This document shows, in pieces, positions 1-11,944 of a stretch of DNA of 64,000 bases. The DNA is from Lineus longissimus (lineage: Eukaryota; Nemertea; Pilidiophora; Heteronemertea; Lineidae): the NCBI RefSeq assembly GCF_910592395.1, contig NC_088314.1:6386001-6450000 (forward strand), written 5' to 3'. The position numbers were made by a program, and so were the translations under genes. The notes beneath the pieces are model-generated. The model saw only the letters and a list, made by a program, of their open reading frames with translations, was not told where the DNA came from and ran no database searches. Positions within the stretch are counted from its first letter, which is position 1, and each line of letters opens with the position of its first letter.

Positions 1-208
1 CGAGTACATCACATCAATTTCTTCCATTACCTCTTGGTGTCATTTACAAATGTACGCTAATCTGCGACATGTGCCCGAGTTTGCTCTGTTTAGTGTTAGG
101 TCTGTCACACACACGATATATGTTGCGACATATTGTCGGATAATTTTTTGTTGATATTGCTTTGATTTGCTTGGTTTTAAAAACCAATCAACCTAGGTTC
201 CTACTTAC

Positions 209-675
209 TTTGGCCTTGGTGTACCCCTAGCATCACAGGGTAGCTCTATACTCTCTCTTAATTTGTACGGCATCAGCTGTTCAGGCTGAGAAAGAATTTG
301 GGGAGGAGTGGTAACTGAAAGTGAAACAATAAAACAGACCTTACAATTACATTCAATACATTTATGAAATTAGCAGAAGGCAAATGCTTGTTTATGTTTT
401 TTCTGCAGTTGATTAGATGGAAGAGTGCTGGACCTTGCTACTACGGTTACATGTATCTTGACAAGAACAATGGAGCCAGATAATTCTCCCTCACTATATA
501 AAGTATAAGTTTCTTGTGTTACTTAACATGTATGATCAGCTTTCAAAACACCTAGGTTTGGGGACTGCCATAGGACATACAGGTTTAACACTGATATTTT
601 ACACCTACCAGCTGCAAGTGCTAAAGAAACCATTAGCAGCACCACCCCAAGGCTGAGCAACGACCACGTCGCCAT
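209..675 (-). CDS. L1CAM/neuroglian-like gene, 5' end only (second copy; exons 1-2)
   Basis: Exon 1 (609-675) starts at an ATG in good context (AAG before ATG, GCG after). It encodes a hydrophobic signal peptide that opens MATWSLLSLG and ends SLALAA. Exon 2 (209-314) begins the first Ig domain, with the motif ELPCDARGTPRP. The donor sites are intact. The gene continues leftwards out of the window, so only about 57 residues are visible. Compared with the full gene at 46133-59675, exon 2 shows two amino-acid differences: T for S in VT(T/S)PPQ, and P for L in SQ(P/L)EQ. It could be a real paralogue or the other allele of the same gene. Confidence 0.8.
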
Positions 676-2741
676 CTTGGTTCACTATTTCTATCGTCTA
701 ATTAGCTGCAACTGAAACAGAGAACATTTTCAAAACTAAGCAAAGGGATTGGCAGGAGTATCAGTTAAGATTAGGGAGTCGTCCCCCTCCCCCCCGTTCC
801 AAGAACACAAACTAGAATTATCAACCGGTCATCCTAAACAGCGTCCACCACCAGGTTTAAAGTCAGGTATAAAACACATTTCCTGAAAACTTCATGACAT
901 TTGGGGAGACAAGGGAGTTGTTGTCTATAATATCACAAGGCTCGACTGTAGGCTACATGTAGTATTGGATAGCCCTATAATTTCCTCCAAATCAAACCCC
1001 GATGTGGACGCTTGTACATTTTAGACAACAACTCACTATAAAATCAAGCACGCAAATTAATGAAACGAACGTCCAGGAAATGTTGAAAACGTCCTCCTCA
1101 TTTCGTTCAAAGATTACCATTACGGGCCGTTACTCCCCCATTAGACTTTATTTTGACGACTTTAAACTTGCTTTTGGTTTTAAACCTGGTGGACGCTGTT
1201 AAGGATGACCCTTATAGAAGGGAAGACATCGAGAGAAGGGATGATAAGCTTATAATTTATGGCCTACATTGTTTGTCCGTGTACTGTACACTACAAATGC
1301 ACTACATCATGTACATCGCGTACATTTTCTTCGTTGTACGAGATGACCTCATTTACTCGGGCCGAATAAACACTTGGTTACAAGTGTTCATAGCCGAAGA
1401 GTGCAACTGAAACAACATTGACAATATACTTTGATGCATTTATTTTCCGTTTTAACTTCAGAAGATATATTTGAAAAAGTGAAAGAGGAGAAACTTACTC
1501 ATGAAGAACCCCACATAGCTGATATATCCGCAAAGTTTACGCAAAACTCACCCAATATGGCGGTTGACCTAATTTGGAAATTACTCACAAACCAGAAAGG
1601 GAGTTCGGAATTGAGATGTGAGTCATGGGGTGCATGTAAATTGGACATTTTGGACCGGCGCCCGGGAGATTGGCCGCAACCGTTGTTTGTTTTCGGCCCC
1701 GCTCGCGATTTTTTTTCCTGACCCTTTCGGGCAGTACAGTGTACATTTGTACACAGGTTCTCAGCCAATCAGAATCCGATAAATCTGAAGAAAGCACCAC
1801 ATTGTCTAGTGAAGTGCGTTGAAAACAATCAGTCTTGAAAAAACACATTGCACGAAATGATAAATTTTGACTACAGTACTGTATGCAAAACAGCAGGGAT
1901 TGCTGTTATTTGAACCCATTTTGCTTGTATAGTTTTGTTTGTATTTTATACTGTAGTAGCACTTGCCATTATATCAATAGATATCTCTGTAAAACTGATG
2001 CTTCAAATAACGCTGTTCGCAGCATACAGTATCATAAAATACTGGAGGAAGACCATACACATGAGGCAGTATCGATCTCATTGCAGAGAATCATATTCAT
2101 ACTGGAGGAAGACCATTCACATGAGTCTCATTGTATATTCATACTCAATACTATCCCTTGGATCTTGGAGATGGGCTATTGTTATTGTCCTTTCTGTTTG
2201 TATGTTGCAGGCAGCATAAATCAAATATCTAAAATCTAAATAACAAGGGAAAAGAAACGCATTATAAAAATAAAATATTAAAAAAAAGAAAAAATGTTGT
2301 CCACAACCGGATTCGAACTCGTGACCTTTGGATCGAACATCGTATTCTGTCACTTCTGACGAGCGCTCTACCAACTGCTCTAAAGTTTCTAAGACTTCGG
2401 ACGTCATGTATTTGTCGAAATCTGATTGGCTGAAAGTCCCTGTACAAATGTACACTTTAGTGCCCTAAAGGTTCAGGAGAAAAAAATTCGCGCCCCGGTC
2501 TCCAACCTATCTCTTACTTGATACACGCAAGGATACTAGGATAACATCTCGGATATCCCACTGCATGGGGCTTCGCAACTTGTCCAGAAATAAGTGTCAT
2601 CAGACTGACAAATCAGACGAAGAATTAAAATAAAGAGCACAGCATTTCTTGAAAACTATAAATGCGTTTTTAATGAACAATACAATGTTGTTGTTTTTCC
2701 AAATAAATCGTAGCACACTAAACAAATTCCTTGCCAGTTTC
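676..2741. other. Spacer between L1-family 5' end and ODF3-like 3' end
   Basis: No supported gene. It should contain the promoter of the L1-family gene copy and the 3' UTR of the ODF3-like gene, both on the minus strand. An ATTAAA-type signal lies on the minus strand near 2670. A tRNA-like sequence lies at 2298-2388. A short direct repeat (ACTGGAGGAAGACCAT, twice within 2040-2125) gives small open frames that do not look like a conserved protein. Confidence 0.6.
2298..2388 (-). repeat. tRNA-like sequence, probably a SINE head or tRNA pseudogene
   Basis: On the minus strand there is an A-box-like stretch (AGAGCAGTTGGTAGAGCGC, 2363-2381) and a B-box (GGTCACGAGTTCGAATCC, 2309-2326), followed by T-runs that could stop RNA polymerase III. 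The acceptor ends do not pair and the T stem is imperfect, so it is unlikely to be a working tRNA. Confidence 0.5.
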
Positions 2742-5700
2742 CTACCCCTCGAGGAGCCTTGTCTTTGCTAAGCCAGAGTAGACGAAAGGACTCGCCCTAC
2801 TTTTCAGTGTCGCTTTGGGACCGTTGTTAATACCCTTGGCACTCTGACCAGTTTCTAGTCGGAATGCGTTCGGGGCGGGTGTTACGAATTCTGAGGAGAG
2901 AAAAGAATAATAGGAAAATTTAAAAGACAAAAATGTATTTTAGAGCTTCTATAGATTGTGTCGCTATGGACGGTTCTCCCTTTCATTTCAGTGACCATGA
3001 CTTTCAACGGGCGAGGGAACATACACAGAGAGAAACATGCCAATCTGTTTTTAGTGTCCCCGGGAGTGTCGGGAAAGAACAGGGGATACTCCGTCATTTT
3101 ATAGAGGAATGCGTTCGTGTTGCAGGAGACTACACAAGAGATTAAACGGACAAATGAGCACAAGAGGCGAGGGACATGAATCTCTCGTTTGCGGAGCGCA
3201 TAATAGAATCGATGCTAAACTTACGTTTTCTATCAGTTGGTCGTTTGGTCATGCTGCAGCTGAGGTCGTAATTCTTGGGTGGTGTGGGGTGGTAGGCCGC
3301 GGGCCCTGGACCAACAATTTCTGGAAAATTTCATGTATCGTTTCAGGACTGGGGAAATAATACATACCACCCCTGGCCAGTTTTTAAAAACAAACAAACG
3401 CACTGTATTAAGAAAAGCAGGTGCGTTTTTGTGTACTATCTATTCAACGGGATGTTTCACAATCTGCAAAATGCACATTGTTTATGTGGCTATTAGAGAG
3501 GTTGAGATATTTCTATAACTTCCAAGTCTATGAGGATGCAAACAGCTGGTAAAAGAGGTCGACAGTGATGTTAAAATTTGTACGTAGGCCCTATACGTGG
3601 ATGTAACGTCCGGATATATGGATGCAACAACAATAAAATTCCCTTGGCGAAAAGGCCCGACTGCATGGTTGCAGTCGTAGGCTTACTGTAGCGGGGTTCG
3701 TCGAATCGTCTCGCCATGGAGTGTGCAGGGGCCTTTGGCGCATCGGGTCGATGTTTGACAGCAATCCGGTAGTGGTTAGGGCCAGGAACAGATTCTGAAA
3801 CTGAGACAGAACATGTTGAAAACACATTAAATTATTAAATTACCATGCATCCAGTTGATCAGATCCGGTGAAGAAGTCGAAATATTCCCCTGGAAAAAAC
3901 AACTTGGCCCTATTGTGTTCTGACGGATTCTGCAGAGACCATGAGGCGACCATCATCAGTATACATGTATATGAAAAAGATGTCCCTGCTAAATCTATAC
4001 TCTGTGCGAGCGGGGCGGGAAGGGGGTCCAGTTCCCTCGGTCAGTCTTGACCCCGGACTGCCCCCTGAGTATAGAACTTACATTTCCTTGCCGATCTTCC
4101 CATCTTGCCGATGGAATGTGCTGGCTTATCATTGTCCGCGAATCTTTTAGTGATAGTATAGTGGGCCGGCCCGGGGGATCTGTCGTCCACCCCTCCATTT
4201 TTGTCCCCTGCAATAGAAAATGCATCCTGAAATGTTCGCCTCTGCGGTCCTACACAAACCAGAGAAGCGAACATTAACCCCGGACTTCCTCAGGGTGTAG
4301 AAAACGGCGAAAATTGGTACGACCGTCGCAACATGGAGAAAGTTGAAAACGGCTGTGACATCACAAAAAGCGAGTAGCGTTCCTTGCTAGGTTACGTAGA
4401 CGTCGTAATCGACATCGAAAAATTTACTTGCGATATAATTTTACAACAAAAAGGAGAAAATTGTAAAAAGGATACAACTTACGTTTGACGATATCGGGAA
4501 AACACGTCGCTTTCCCTGAAGTTTTCTCTCCAATGGTATACGCGGGTGCCTTCTTTAGACAGACATCGGTGACGGTGTAGTGGGCTGGGCTAGGGTAAGG
4601 CGTCTCTGTATGCTCGGGCCATCTGAAGCCCAAGTTTGCCGTTGGCGCATCCACGATGGGGTCACGGAGGGTGTACATGTTTGGCGCTGGCACGAAATCG
4701 TCTGAAAGTGTAAAAAAGAACTCTTTCTATCACGAGGAAGCAGTCCTTGGCATGTTGTGGGACTTTTGTCTGGCATGAGTTGGTGGAAGGGAAATGTATG
4801 GAAAAGGAGAAAAGTGCATTCGAGGAAATTCGTATTATCCCAGTCCGGAAACGAAATTAAAGATGGCTGTTGAAAAGCGGACGGCGCTGAAAAGAGGTCC
4901 TCGTCCATCTACATGTATTTGCAGTTGTCGAGAGACGTGATCTTCGTTTCAGATTCAGACTCGGAGATGATAGTGTCTTACCATGCAGAACTGGGTCACG
5001 CCTGCCAGTGATGCTCTTGGCTACGGCCTTCCCAATGGTAGTACCGGGACTGTAGGCATTAGGCGCTGGTGTATCAAGGCCGATAGCTAAGAAAGACAGA
5101 GACGGACGCGGTTTTATTTTCTCGATTTGCTCGAGTTGTTCAAACTTGTGGCAGCGTTCCATACGCAAAATCTAGTTCCGCGATCAACTTCTCAGGGTTA
5201 AGGTGGAGTCAAACAGTCCAGCAGAAACACCGTACATGGCTTGACTCACTAAAGCGCCCCGCAAACAAGCGATTAAAATCGTGTGCGACGATAATCGCTC
5301 GATTGCGGGAGCCCCATATCACGCCCAGTGATTGGGGGTTTTACCCGCAGACAAGAAATCCTTTTGTCGCACATACGCAACGAGTGCTCGTTTGAGCACC
5401 CAGCAAAGAACAGGCAACTTTCCAAAATGATTTCGGTAGTGGTATCGCCTTCTGGCAACGACTCTGCGTGGGCGAATCTTGGACCTCGTCTCAAGGGATG
5501 TGAGGGTCTTACTCAAAGAGGTTATTGGCTAAGTGAAAAACGCGGTGTTGACAGTATTGATCTTACTGGACGAATAGTGGGTAAGGAAAACCTGACGGAG
5601 CGGCACGATTGCCTTGTCGGAGGACTGAGTCTGAGACATAGGTTTATTAGCGTTGCTCTGACATCTTACCAGCATGGTGAGGCTTGAGACGTTTGGCTAA

Positions 5701-8392
5701 GGTGTAAGCTGGTCCACCTATGTCTGTATGGAGGCTGTACTCAGCGGGTCCTGGATTCAGAAATTTGTAAGAAGGTTTAAATGCCAAAAGACAGACCAGA
5801 AACAGTTTCTGCTGTCCCGATTCTGTAATTGCGATCTTAGTATGCGTAAGGGAATATGATTAGTTAATGCCAAGAAACAACCAATCGCTTTGCCACTGGC
5901 TTCAAGGCCGACAGTTCCTTCATCACCCTGATGGCTATGAGTTGTTTTAACGTTGAAGCCGTTCAGAGAACTAATAAGCGGCTGGAGGGGTATGGCATGT
6001 TTGGCCGAAAGATTGACGCAGATCTTTTGGTACATCCGTGATTCAACATACCTGGGCCGTTCCTGATATTGTCTCTTAAATGTCTAACACCAATGGACTT
6101 GTGTGGTCCCACCTTGTGGCCTGATGGCGGTCGGTAGTTCGGCCCTGGTGTGCTCACTCCTGGAAGAAGTACATGTAGGCAAGAATTGGATTCGGGGATA
6201 AATTATCAGACGACAGGAAATGCAATATGAAGACAAATCCATCTTATTTTGCAAATGCGCGTCGTTTGAGGTCTCAGGGACAATTCAGTAGTCAGCTGGC
6301 CAATTCTTCAACCAGGTGAAAAATTCAACAGTCAGCTGGCGCAGTTTGGATGATTTTCAACCAGAGGAAAAAACTGTCCGAACTACCTGCCAGGCTGACA
6401 CGACACGAGGGTGGTTCCGTAGCCTCTATAGGTCAAGGAGTAGGATATGCTACCATGCTACCCCAATATCTGCTGTACACGGCGCGGCCGAGAAGCCAGT
6501 GTGCTGAATTAGACAACAAGTGTGGATTGCTGCACCTGGAGGTGCAGGAGGAGACAAAAGAGAAGAGGAGGTAGGGAGATGCCTATTTTCAACCCTGCTC
6601 AGGCTGATGCCAGGGGCCAGTCATCACCTTCTCGTCACTGAGGTTTCCTAAACATATCTCGTGCAAAGATATGAGTATGTTGTTTATGAAATGGATGGGT
6701 TTCGATAGTTAATGCTTACCGATGGTATCGACGGGCTGAACGAGAGAATTGGGCGGACCAGTATTGATGCCTTCCGAGTGTCTGCGGGACATGCTTAACC
6801 TTGGTCCCGTCGTGCCGGTGTCCTTGTAAGTGACATTATACCCGGCAGGGCCAACGCTTCCATTCATTTGGTCTTCTGGAAATACGGTGTACAGTTTGAA
6901 AATACATGCAGTCCATGATCTTTGCAGTGGTTTTCCTCGCGCCAGTTGGTTGACCAAGATTTAAAAAAAGAATTAGGGATATGAGCCTGTATAACCTTGA
7001 ATGTAGAGCATTGAACAACTTAGCTGTAGGAATTTTGTTGTTAAACGTTTGAAAGAGACACTGCGCAAAGATACAACCAAATCAGGCTGTTGGCGACTCT
7101 CACCTCTAATACCGAATGCCATCATCTTTCCCTTTTCTTTCAATGTCATCCTATGACCTTTACCAATGTCACAGAGGGTGTTGTAGTCGGCTGGACCAAC
7201 ATTGTAAGCACCTAAGGTAAAGAAATACTGGATTAAAAATCTAGTCGAAGATGGTTTTATTAAAACAAACATATGGGAAACTGCAGTTTGCCTTGGCATT
7301 TACGTAATAGATGAGTTTTCGTCTAAATTATCCAACTCTTTGGTAATGCAAGGGTTCTTCGGCCTCATGATGAGCCAATGTGATGAGCGCTTTTACTCTT
7401 TGTGAGGAAAGACTTGTTGGTGTTTCTCAAATTCAATGTGGTATACTCACTTTTCTGTGTTGTGTACCTTCGTGCCATTGAATAATGCGCAGTTGATTGT
7501 TGCGTTAGATCAACTTTTGGGCTGTAGTCGGAGGGAGCAGGATTGCTGTCACCTGAAATCAAATGAGTCGTCGAATTACAAAATAAAATGGCCCAACTCC
7601 ACCAAGCTTAATTGTCGAGGAGACCTTTTTGTTTTTAATTGCTCTAGATTCAATCTCATCACAGATAACGCTTATATGAGCAAGTTTTTAGAGAAACGAC
7701 CTTCACATATTCATGGGCTTACCTAATGAAGTGAGTGCTTTTTCGCCAGGAGCCACAATAAATTCACCCATGGAAGTCCGACGACCTGAAATTGTAGAAT
7801 TTAAAATAGCATTATTTTATTGATTAAAAATATTTCGTCAGCTTGATACAGTTCTCCGCAAACCGATGCTGCTCATTCGAAGAAGTATGCGTTGTGTTTG
7901 TGGTTCATATTAACACCTTCAGCGCCGAACCACGTAGATCTACGTGGCCCAAACCCCCCTCTTTGAGCTGGTTATCGGAGTCTAATGGACTTCATGAAAG
8001 AACTACGTTATCGCCATCTTCAGGGCAAGGTAAAAACTGAAAATACCAAACGGAATTTTTAGTACGAGTATTTTCACGGTATTTTCAGTTCCCACCTTGC
8101 CCTGAATATGGCGATGGCGTAGTTCTTTCATGAAGTTCATGAGACTCCAATAACCAGCTCAAAGAGGGGGGATTTGGGCTACGTAGATCTACGTGGTTCG
8201 GCGCTGAAGGTGTTAATTTGAGTATAAAATTATAGCAATGCAAAACTTCTTCACGCAAATCTTATCCAAGTTCAAAACATCCAAAGAATCATTAAGAAGA
8301 GCTTACTTACTTCTGGCGTGCGACATGGCCCTAGGCCTGTTAATACAGACCAGGCTCTCAAGGACATCCTCTTTCGAACCTTCCCTCGACAT
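2742..8392 (-). CDS. Outer dense fibre 3 / sperm-tail PG-rich repeat (STPG)-like protein
   Basis: Thirteen exons join to 1,509 bp, 502 aa plus stop: 8311-8392, 7723-7785, 7451-7552, 7104-7211, 6720-6875, 6052-6159, 5670-5750, 4982-5086, 4483-4701, 4082-4207, 3687-3800, 3225-3320, 2742-2890. The protein is a string of about 12 P-x-P-x-x-Y motifs, such as PAPSDYSP, PGPAEYSL, PAPNAYSPG, PSPAHYTV, PGPAHYTI and PGPNHYRI. Many are followed by xAHSMxRR or xAYTIGEK, the signature of the ODF3/CIMAP and STPG families. These coat microtubules or fibres in sperm flagella and some cilia. Vertebrate ODF3 is about half this length, so STPG2 or a fused form is also possible. Every internal exon is a multiple of three bases in phase 1-1. 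The start is the only ATG in the first exon consistent with the frame. Two CRE sites lie just upstream. Confidence 0.88.
7914..8212. mobile_element. 299-bp TTAA-flanked palindromic MITE in intron 1 of the ODF3-like gene
   Basis: The element is a near-perfect inverted repeat with arms of about 125 bp (left arm starts CACCTTCAGCGCCGAACC, right arm is its reverse complement) around a short AT-rich loop near 8050. It is flanked on both sides by TTAA (7910-7913 and 8213-8216). TTAA target duplication is typical of piggyBac-type transposition. The ends resemble those of the MITE at 60185-60793. Confidence 0.85.
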
Positions 8393-8457
8393 CTTTTGAG
8401 GAGATTTTTCAATTTTTGTTATTTTGACGTCCCGCCGTATCCAGGGTGGACGTCGTA

Positions 8458-8506
8458 TTGATGACGTCATCAACATCCATTCTGGGACGACATACGGATG
8501 ACGTCA
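8458..8506. promoter_or_regulatory. Two full CRE sites upstream of the ODF3-like gene
   Basis: TGACGTCA occurs at 8462-8469, inside the 16-bp palindrome TTGATGACGTCATCAA (8458-8473), and again at 8499-8506. They lie about 70-115 bp upstream of the start codon at 8392. CRE elements are bound by CREB/CREM factors. CREM drives many spermatid genes in mammals, which fits a sperm-tail gene. Binding here is an inference from the motif. Confidence 0.55.
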
Positions 8507-10849
8507 CGGTGCAAGATATTTTTCCACGTTCATCTCTATATATTTGCTACTATAAGCGTGAACTGGAGCCGCAAATAGAACTCGTGGTCGGATAAGAGAA
8601 TGCATGCGTCAGTAATATTGGCTAAGCATGGTGGCCTGGCCCGTCAACAAACCACTTAAGCAGTTGTTTTAAACTGAAGGATTGAAAAATGATATGAAGA
8701 TTGCCTAACTAATACAGGTGCGAGTATCAAATGAGTCAGTGCGTAGATCAAGTACGTAGATACGACGAAGGTTGCAAATCTCCGTTCTGATTTAAGAAAA
8801 AGGCCTACGCCATCCTTAATTAGGGACTCGTGATAAAGGTCTTGTACCAAGAATACGTCATTTAAAGTAGGAATGTTGATGACGAGTAGAAATATGTAAA
8901 GGCATTTTTGCCTTACACTTCCGAGGCCACCCGCAAGTCATTGGAGGGAATACGGATGACTCAAAGCACTCTGAATACCACCGCGGGGAGTAAAACCTTG
9001 GAGAAAAGATGATAATGCTTCATGCACTTTTGATCTTCACAGTATTTCCAAACATCAGATTTGGATTGAAAGTATATATCGACAACAAATGTGAGGCTGC
9101 TATTACAGCCCCAGCCCTACTGGTCAAAGTCCTAATATAACAACGTTCTTGATTCAATACACTTAGTGACAGTATCATGCATGCATTGTCGACATTCCAC
9201 TGTAATGCCGACTTATGGTACTTGTCTGAATAAAAACTATCCCCTCCAAAGTACTTGAACCGACAAGGCGATGCAAATTCGACTCGAATACGTTCATCAA
9301 AACACTGACAAGAGAATAGCCGACGGGAAACAAACTCGGGATGAGTTAGTGAATATCGGTTGTTAACGAGGACGCACACGTTGTCAATGGTCGTCCTAAT
9401 GGGAGAGCAACGGGAGTCAATGGTCCATTTATTAATTTTGTTGGAGAGAATGACGCTATTTTAGCAGCTAATTGCACAATTCTATATATGAGGATAGCCG
9501 CGAGGCAAACCGTGGGAAAGCGATGGAACTTTTTTTGCAAATGACGTAAGACTGAAAAAGAAGAGTTGGCTTTGTTCTTCATTCAGTGGAAGTTAATATC
9601 AGTATATAGGAACACGGACCTCTACACACTTTGGTATAGCTCCTGTGGTCGGACCGACTAGACACTGGCCACTGCTGTAATTGGTTATTAGGGTAAAGCT
9701 GCAGCGGCAACCGCAACGCTGTTGGAAGGAAATTTGGATTAACACGTCTGCACAACGAATGGATTATTAAGGCAAGACAGGGATATTTCCATCGGGGATA
9801 AAGCTGTCGGTGGTTGAGGTAAATTATTTGGTCTTGACGGTTCTTTTCGGCGGCAACTTTCGTAACAACCTTCAAATCTCAAGACAGACCACATATTGGG
9901 TACGCAAGGCGCGCAGGACTGAGACGAAAAAAGGTTAGACGCTTCTACATATCATGCACGCTCTCACATCGGGACTGTAGCTAGCTTTTGGATCAAGGGG
10001 GGGGGGCATCTCTTGTGGCCTCTATCCGTCGGCATTCTGTGGGTGTTTTGTTACACTGCGTAGGGGTGAGCACCGACCGATTCCCCCTTTCAAATTTCGA
10101 ATTAAATATCCCTATCGTAAACAGCTAATAAACCTTGCATGGTTGCTAAGTTTATAGGCACGACAGCAATTAATTAAATGTAATTGTGATAAAAAGATTG
10201 ATATAGGAGGTAATCCAAAATATCAATACAAATACACATGTACTCGGAGAAAAGACACGTTTATAGGTCATCCTGTTCAAAACACCGATCTAAGGTAATG
10301 AGAGCGTGGCCCAAGGGCAGGACGGGTGACAAGTTTTTGGCAAAAGACAAACACATTTGAGCATGTTTTCATGACTTGTTTGAATTTTGACATACTTTTT
10401 CGTGGTCAGATAAACAAAGAGTGAGAAAATAGGATTTCGATTATTTGCCCAATGTGAGCCTCGGGCAAATACTCGCTGGAGATTATTTACCGCAACCGGG
10501 TGACATTAAGTAGACATAGACCCTGGTATAAGCTGTGGAAACAAGCACGCATCGCCTCTCGCTGTCTTACCCCTGGGTCTAACCGTACCCGCTCCAAGGA
10601 GGCAATTGCAGCAATAACTGTCATGGCCACATTAGCGTTAGTATTGGTAAGTATGATAGTCCGGTGTTTCTGAGTGTGCATTTCTTAAGTTTCCCCTCAT
10701 TGTTAGGAAAAGCCAGAAAGAGGGATCTTTTCGAGTGTTATAGGGCTGAACATGATCAAAAACTTAACTTTGCAGGCACTTTGTTTTTCCAGGGATACGG
10801 AACTAGAGGCACTAGATGAAAATTAAAGTGAAAATTTTCGGCGGATGCA
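8507..10849. other. Intergenic region between divergent ODF3-like and GPCR genes
   Basis: I see no gene here. Open frames are short and carry no recognisable motif. The two flanking genes point away from each other, so this stretch should hold both promoters. Confidence 0.6.
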
Positions 10850-11905
10850 ATGGATTACCACAGTGTTGCTCGTCACATCCGCGTGGTGGCGCTACCCCTA
10901 ATCATTCTCTGCGGAACAGTCGGGAATATTCTGTTTTTCCTGGTGCTAAGGAGGCGAGGGATGAATCCCGATTCCCCGACATCTTTTCTCCTTCAGGTGT
11001 TAGCAATGGTGGACCTTTTAGTATTGTCCATGGTCCTTCTGCCCAAATTCATTGGGTATGCCATGGGACAAGAACTAGAAGAAATTGCGGACATCTCTTG
11101 CAAACTGATCAACTTTTCCAATTATACGATGACTGACTTATCTTGTTGGATACTTGTTTTGGTTACCATTGAAAGATTCGTCGCGATTGCAGCGCCGTCT
11201 AGATCCACGAGGATATTTTCGACGAAAATTGCGCGTCTTCTTGTGGCGATTATCGTCTTCACTCTGATTGCTATCAACTGTGTCATACCATTCATGCTGA
11301 GATTGAAAGATGGAAAATGTGTTCCACATCCTCACTTCCGATACTTTTGGGAAGTGACGTTTGTGTGGGTAGATCTGATCCTATTTGGTATTGTGCCTCT
11401 TCTGACTATCTGCATCATCAGCATCGCGATAGCAATCGTTTTGCAATCTAGTGGGACAAGATACAGAGCCAGGGAAGACTCTGGTGAAGCAGGACAGTTC
11501 TTGATCCCCGCCATTGCAATGTCGTCTGTTACAAAAATGCTTGTTGTGATGGACATCATGTTTCTAGTCGCCGCATCGCCATTGACGTTTTTCACGGTTT
11601 TGTTACCCGGATGGCGAGAGTTCCCGGATGCAAACGAACGTGCAGAAGCGGAACTGATATTTGCCGTCTGTGAGATTTTAACGTTTAGTATTTACATGTC
11701 GAAATTTTATCTCTGCTGCCTAAGCGGGAGTAGATTTAGGAAGGAACTAAACAACATGTTTAAGAATAAATTCAGCGTAAAGGACACAGCAATGGTAGAC
11801 TCGCCACCCTCGTCAATTGTCAATAGGGGGCAGGTCACCGACTACGACCGAGATGACGAAAGTCGATGTGATGGACAGAGTGAAGAGGCCGAGGAGGCAG
11901 TGTAA
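10850..11905 (+). CDS. Rhodopsin-like (class A) GPCR, intronless, orphan
   Basis: A single open frame of 351 aa with seven hydrophobic segments, roughly at residues 10-35, 45-70, 88-112, 125-150, 168-198, 222-250 and 270-295. Class A marks: GN in TM1, MVDLL in TM2, a Cys before TM3 (DISCKL), a Cys in the second extracellular loop (DGKC), and SGSRFRKEL after TM7, which is the usual start of helix 8 in peptide receptors. The DRY motif is ERF and the NPxxY motif is replaced by SKFYL. The C-terminal tail is rich in Asp and Glu. It probably signals from the plasma membrane. FMRFamide-receptor-like or invertebrate orphan receptors are the nearest guess; the ligand cannot be read from sequence. A second overlapping frame (10816-11136) is a shadow. 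Confidence 0.88.
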   Translation: MDYHSVARHIRVVALPLIILCGTVGNILFFLVLRRRGMNPDSPTSFLLQVLAMVDLLVLSMVLLPKFIGYAMGQELEEIADISCKLINFSNYTMTDLSCWILVLVTIERFVAIAAPSRSTRIFSTKIARLLVAIIVFTLIAINCVIPFMLRLKDGKCVPHPHFRYFWEVTFVWVDLILFGIVPLLTICIISIAIAIVLQSSGTRYRAREDSGEAGQFLIPAIAMSSVTKMLVVMDIMFLVAASPLTFFTVLLPGWREFPDANERAEAELIFAVCEILTFSIYMSKFYLCCLSGSRFRKELNNMFKNKFSVKDTAMVDSPPSSIVNRGQVTDYDRDDESRCDGQSEEAEEAV

Positions 11906-11944
11906 AACAATGGCATCCGCGCGTTAGAGTTTTACCAAAAAAGG

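Larger units (their letters stand above)
1..2744. repeat. Copy 1 of a long direct repeat (matches 59001-64000)
   Basis: Base 1 aligns with base 59001, and base 2744 with base 64000, the last base of the window. Identity is very high, with scattered SNPs and small indels. Copy 1 lacks the two large insertions at 60185-60793 and 61181-62794. Because the match runs off both ends of the window, the true repeat is longer than what is seen. It holds exons 1-2 of an L1-family gene and the spacer up to the stop codon of the ODF3-like gene. It is either a tandem duplication with a period near 59 kb or two haplotypes joined in the assembly. Confidence 0.97.

Noticed and set aside
1002-1410. Short plus-strand frames duplicated at 60003-61024
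   Set aside because: They are identical because the DNA is duplicated, and the copy-2 frame is broken by the MITE; no sign of coding constraint.
2298-2388. Functional tRNA gene, possibly with an intron
   Set aside because: A and B boxes are present but acceptor ends do not pair and the T stem is mismatched in both copies.
2882-3163. Alternative last exon for the ODF3-like gene (93-aa frame with NTNAFLYKMTEY)
   Set aside because: It lacks the sperm-tail motif and is not needed; the 3225-3320 to 2742-2890 junction closes the frame exactly.
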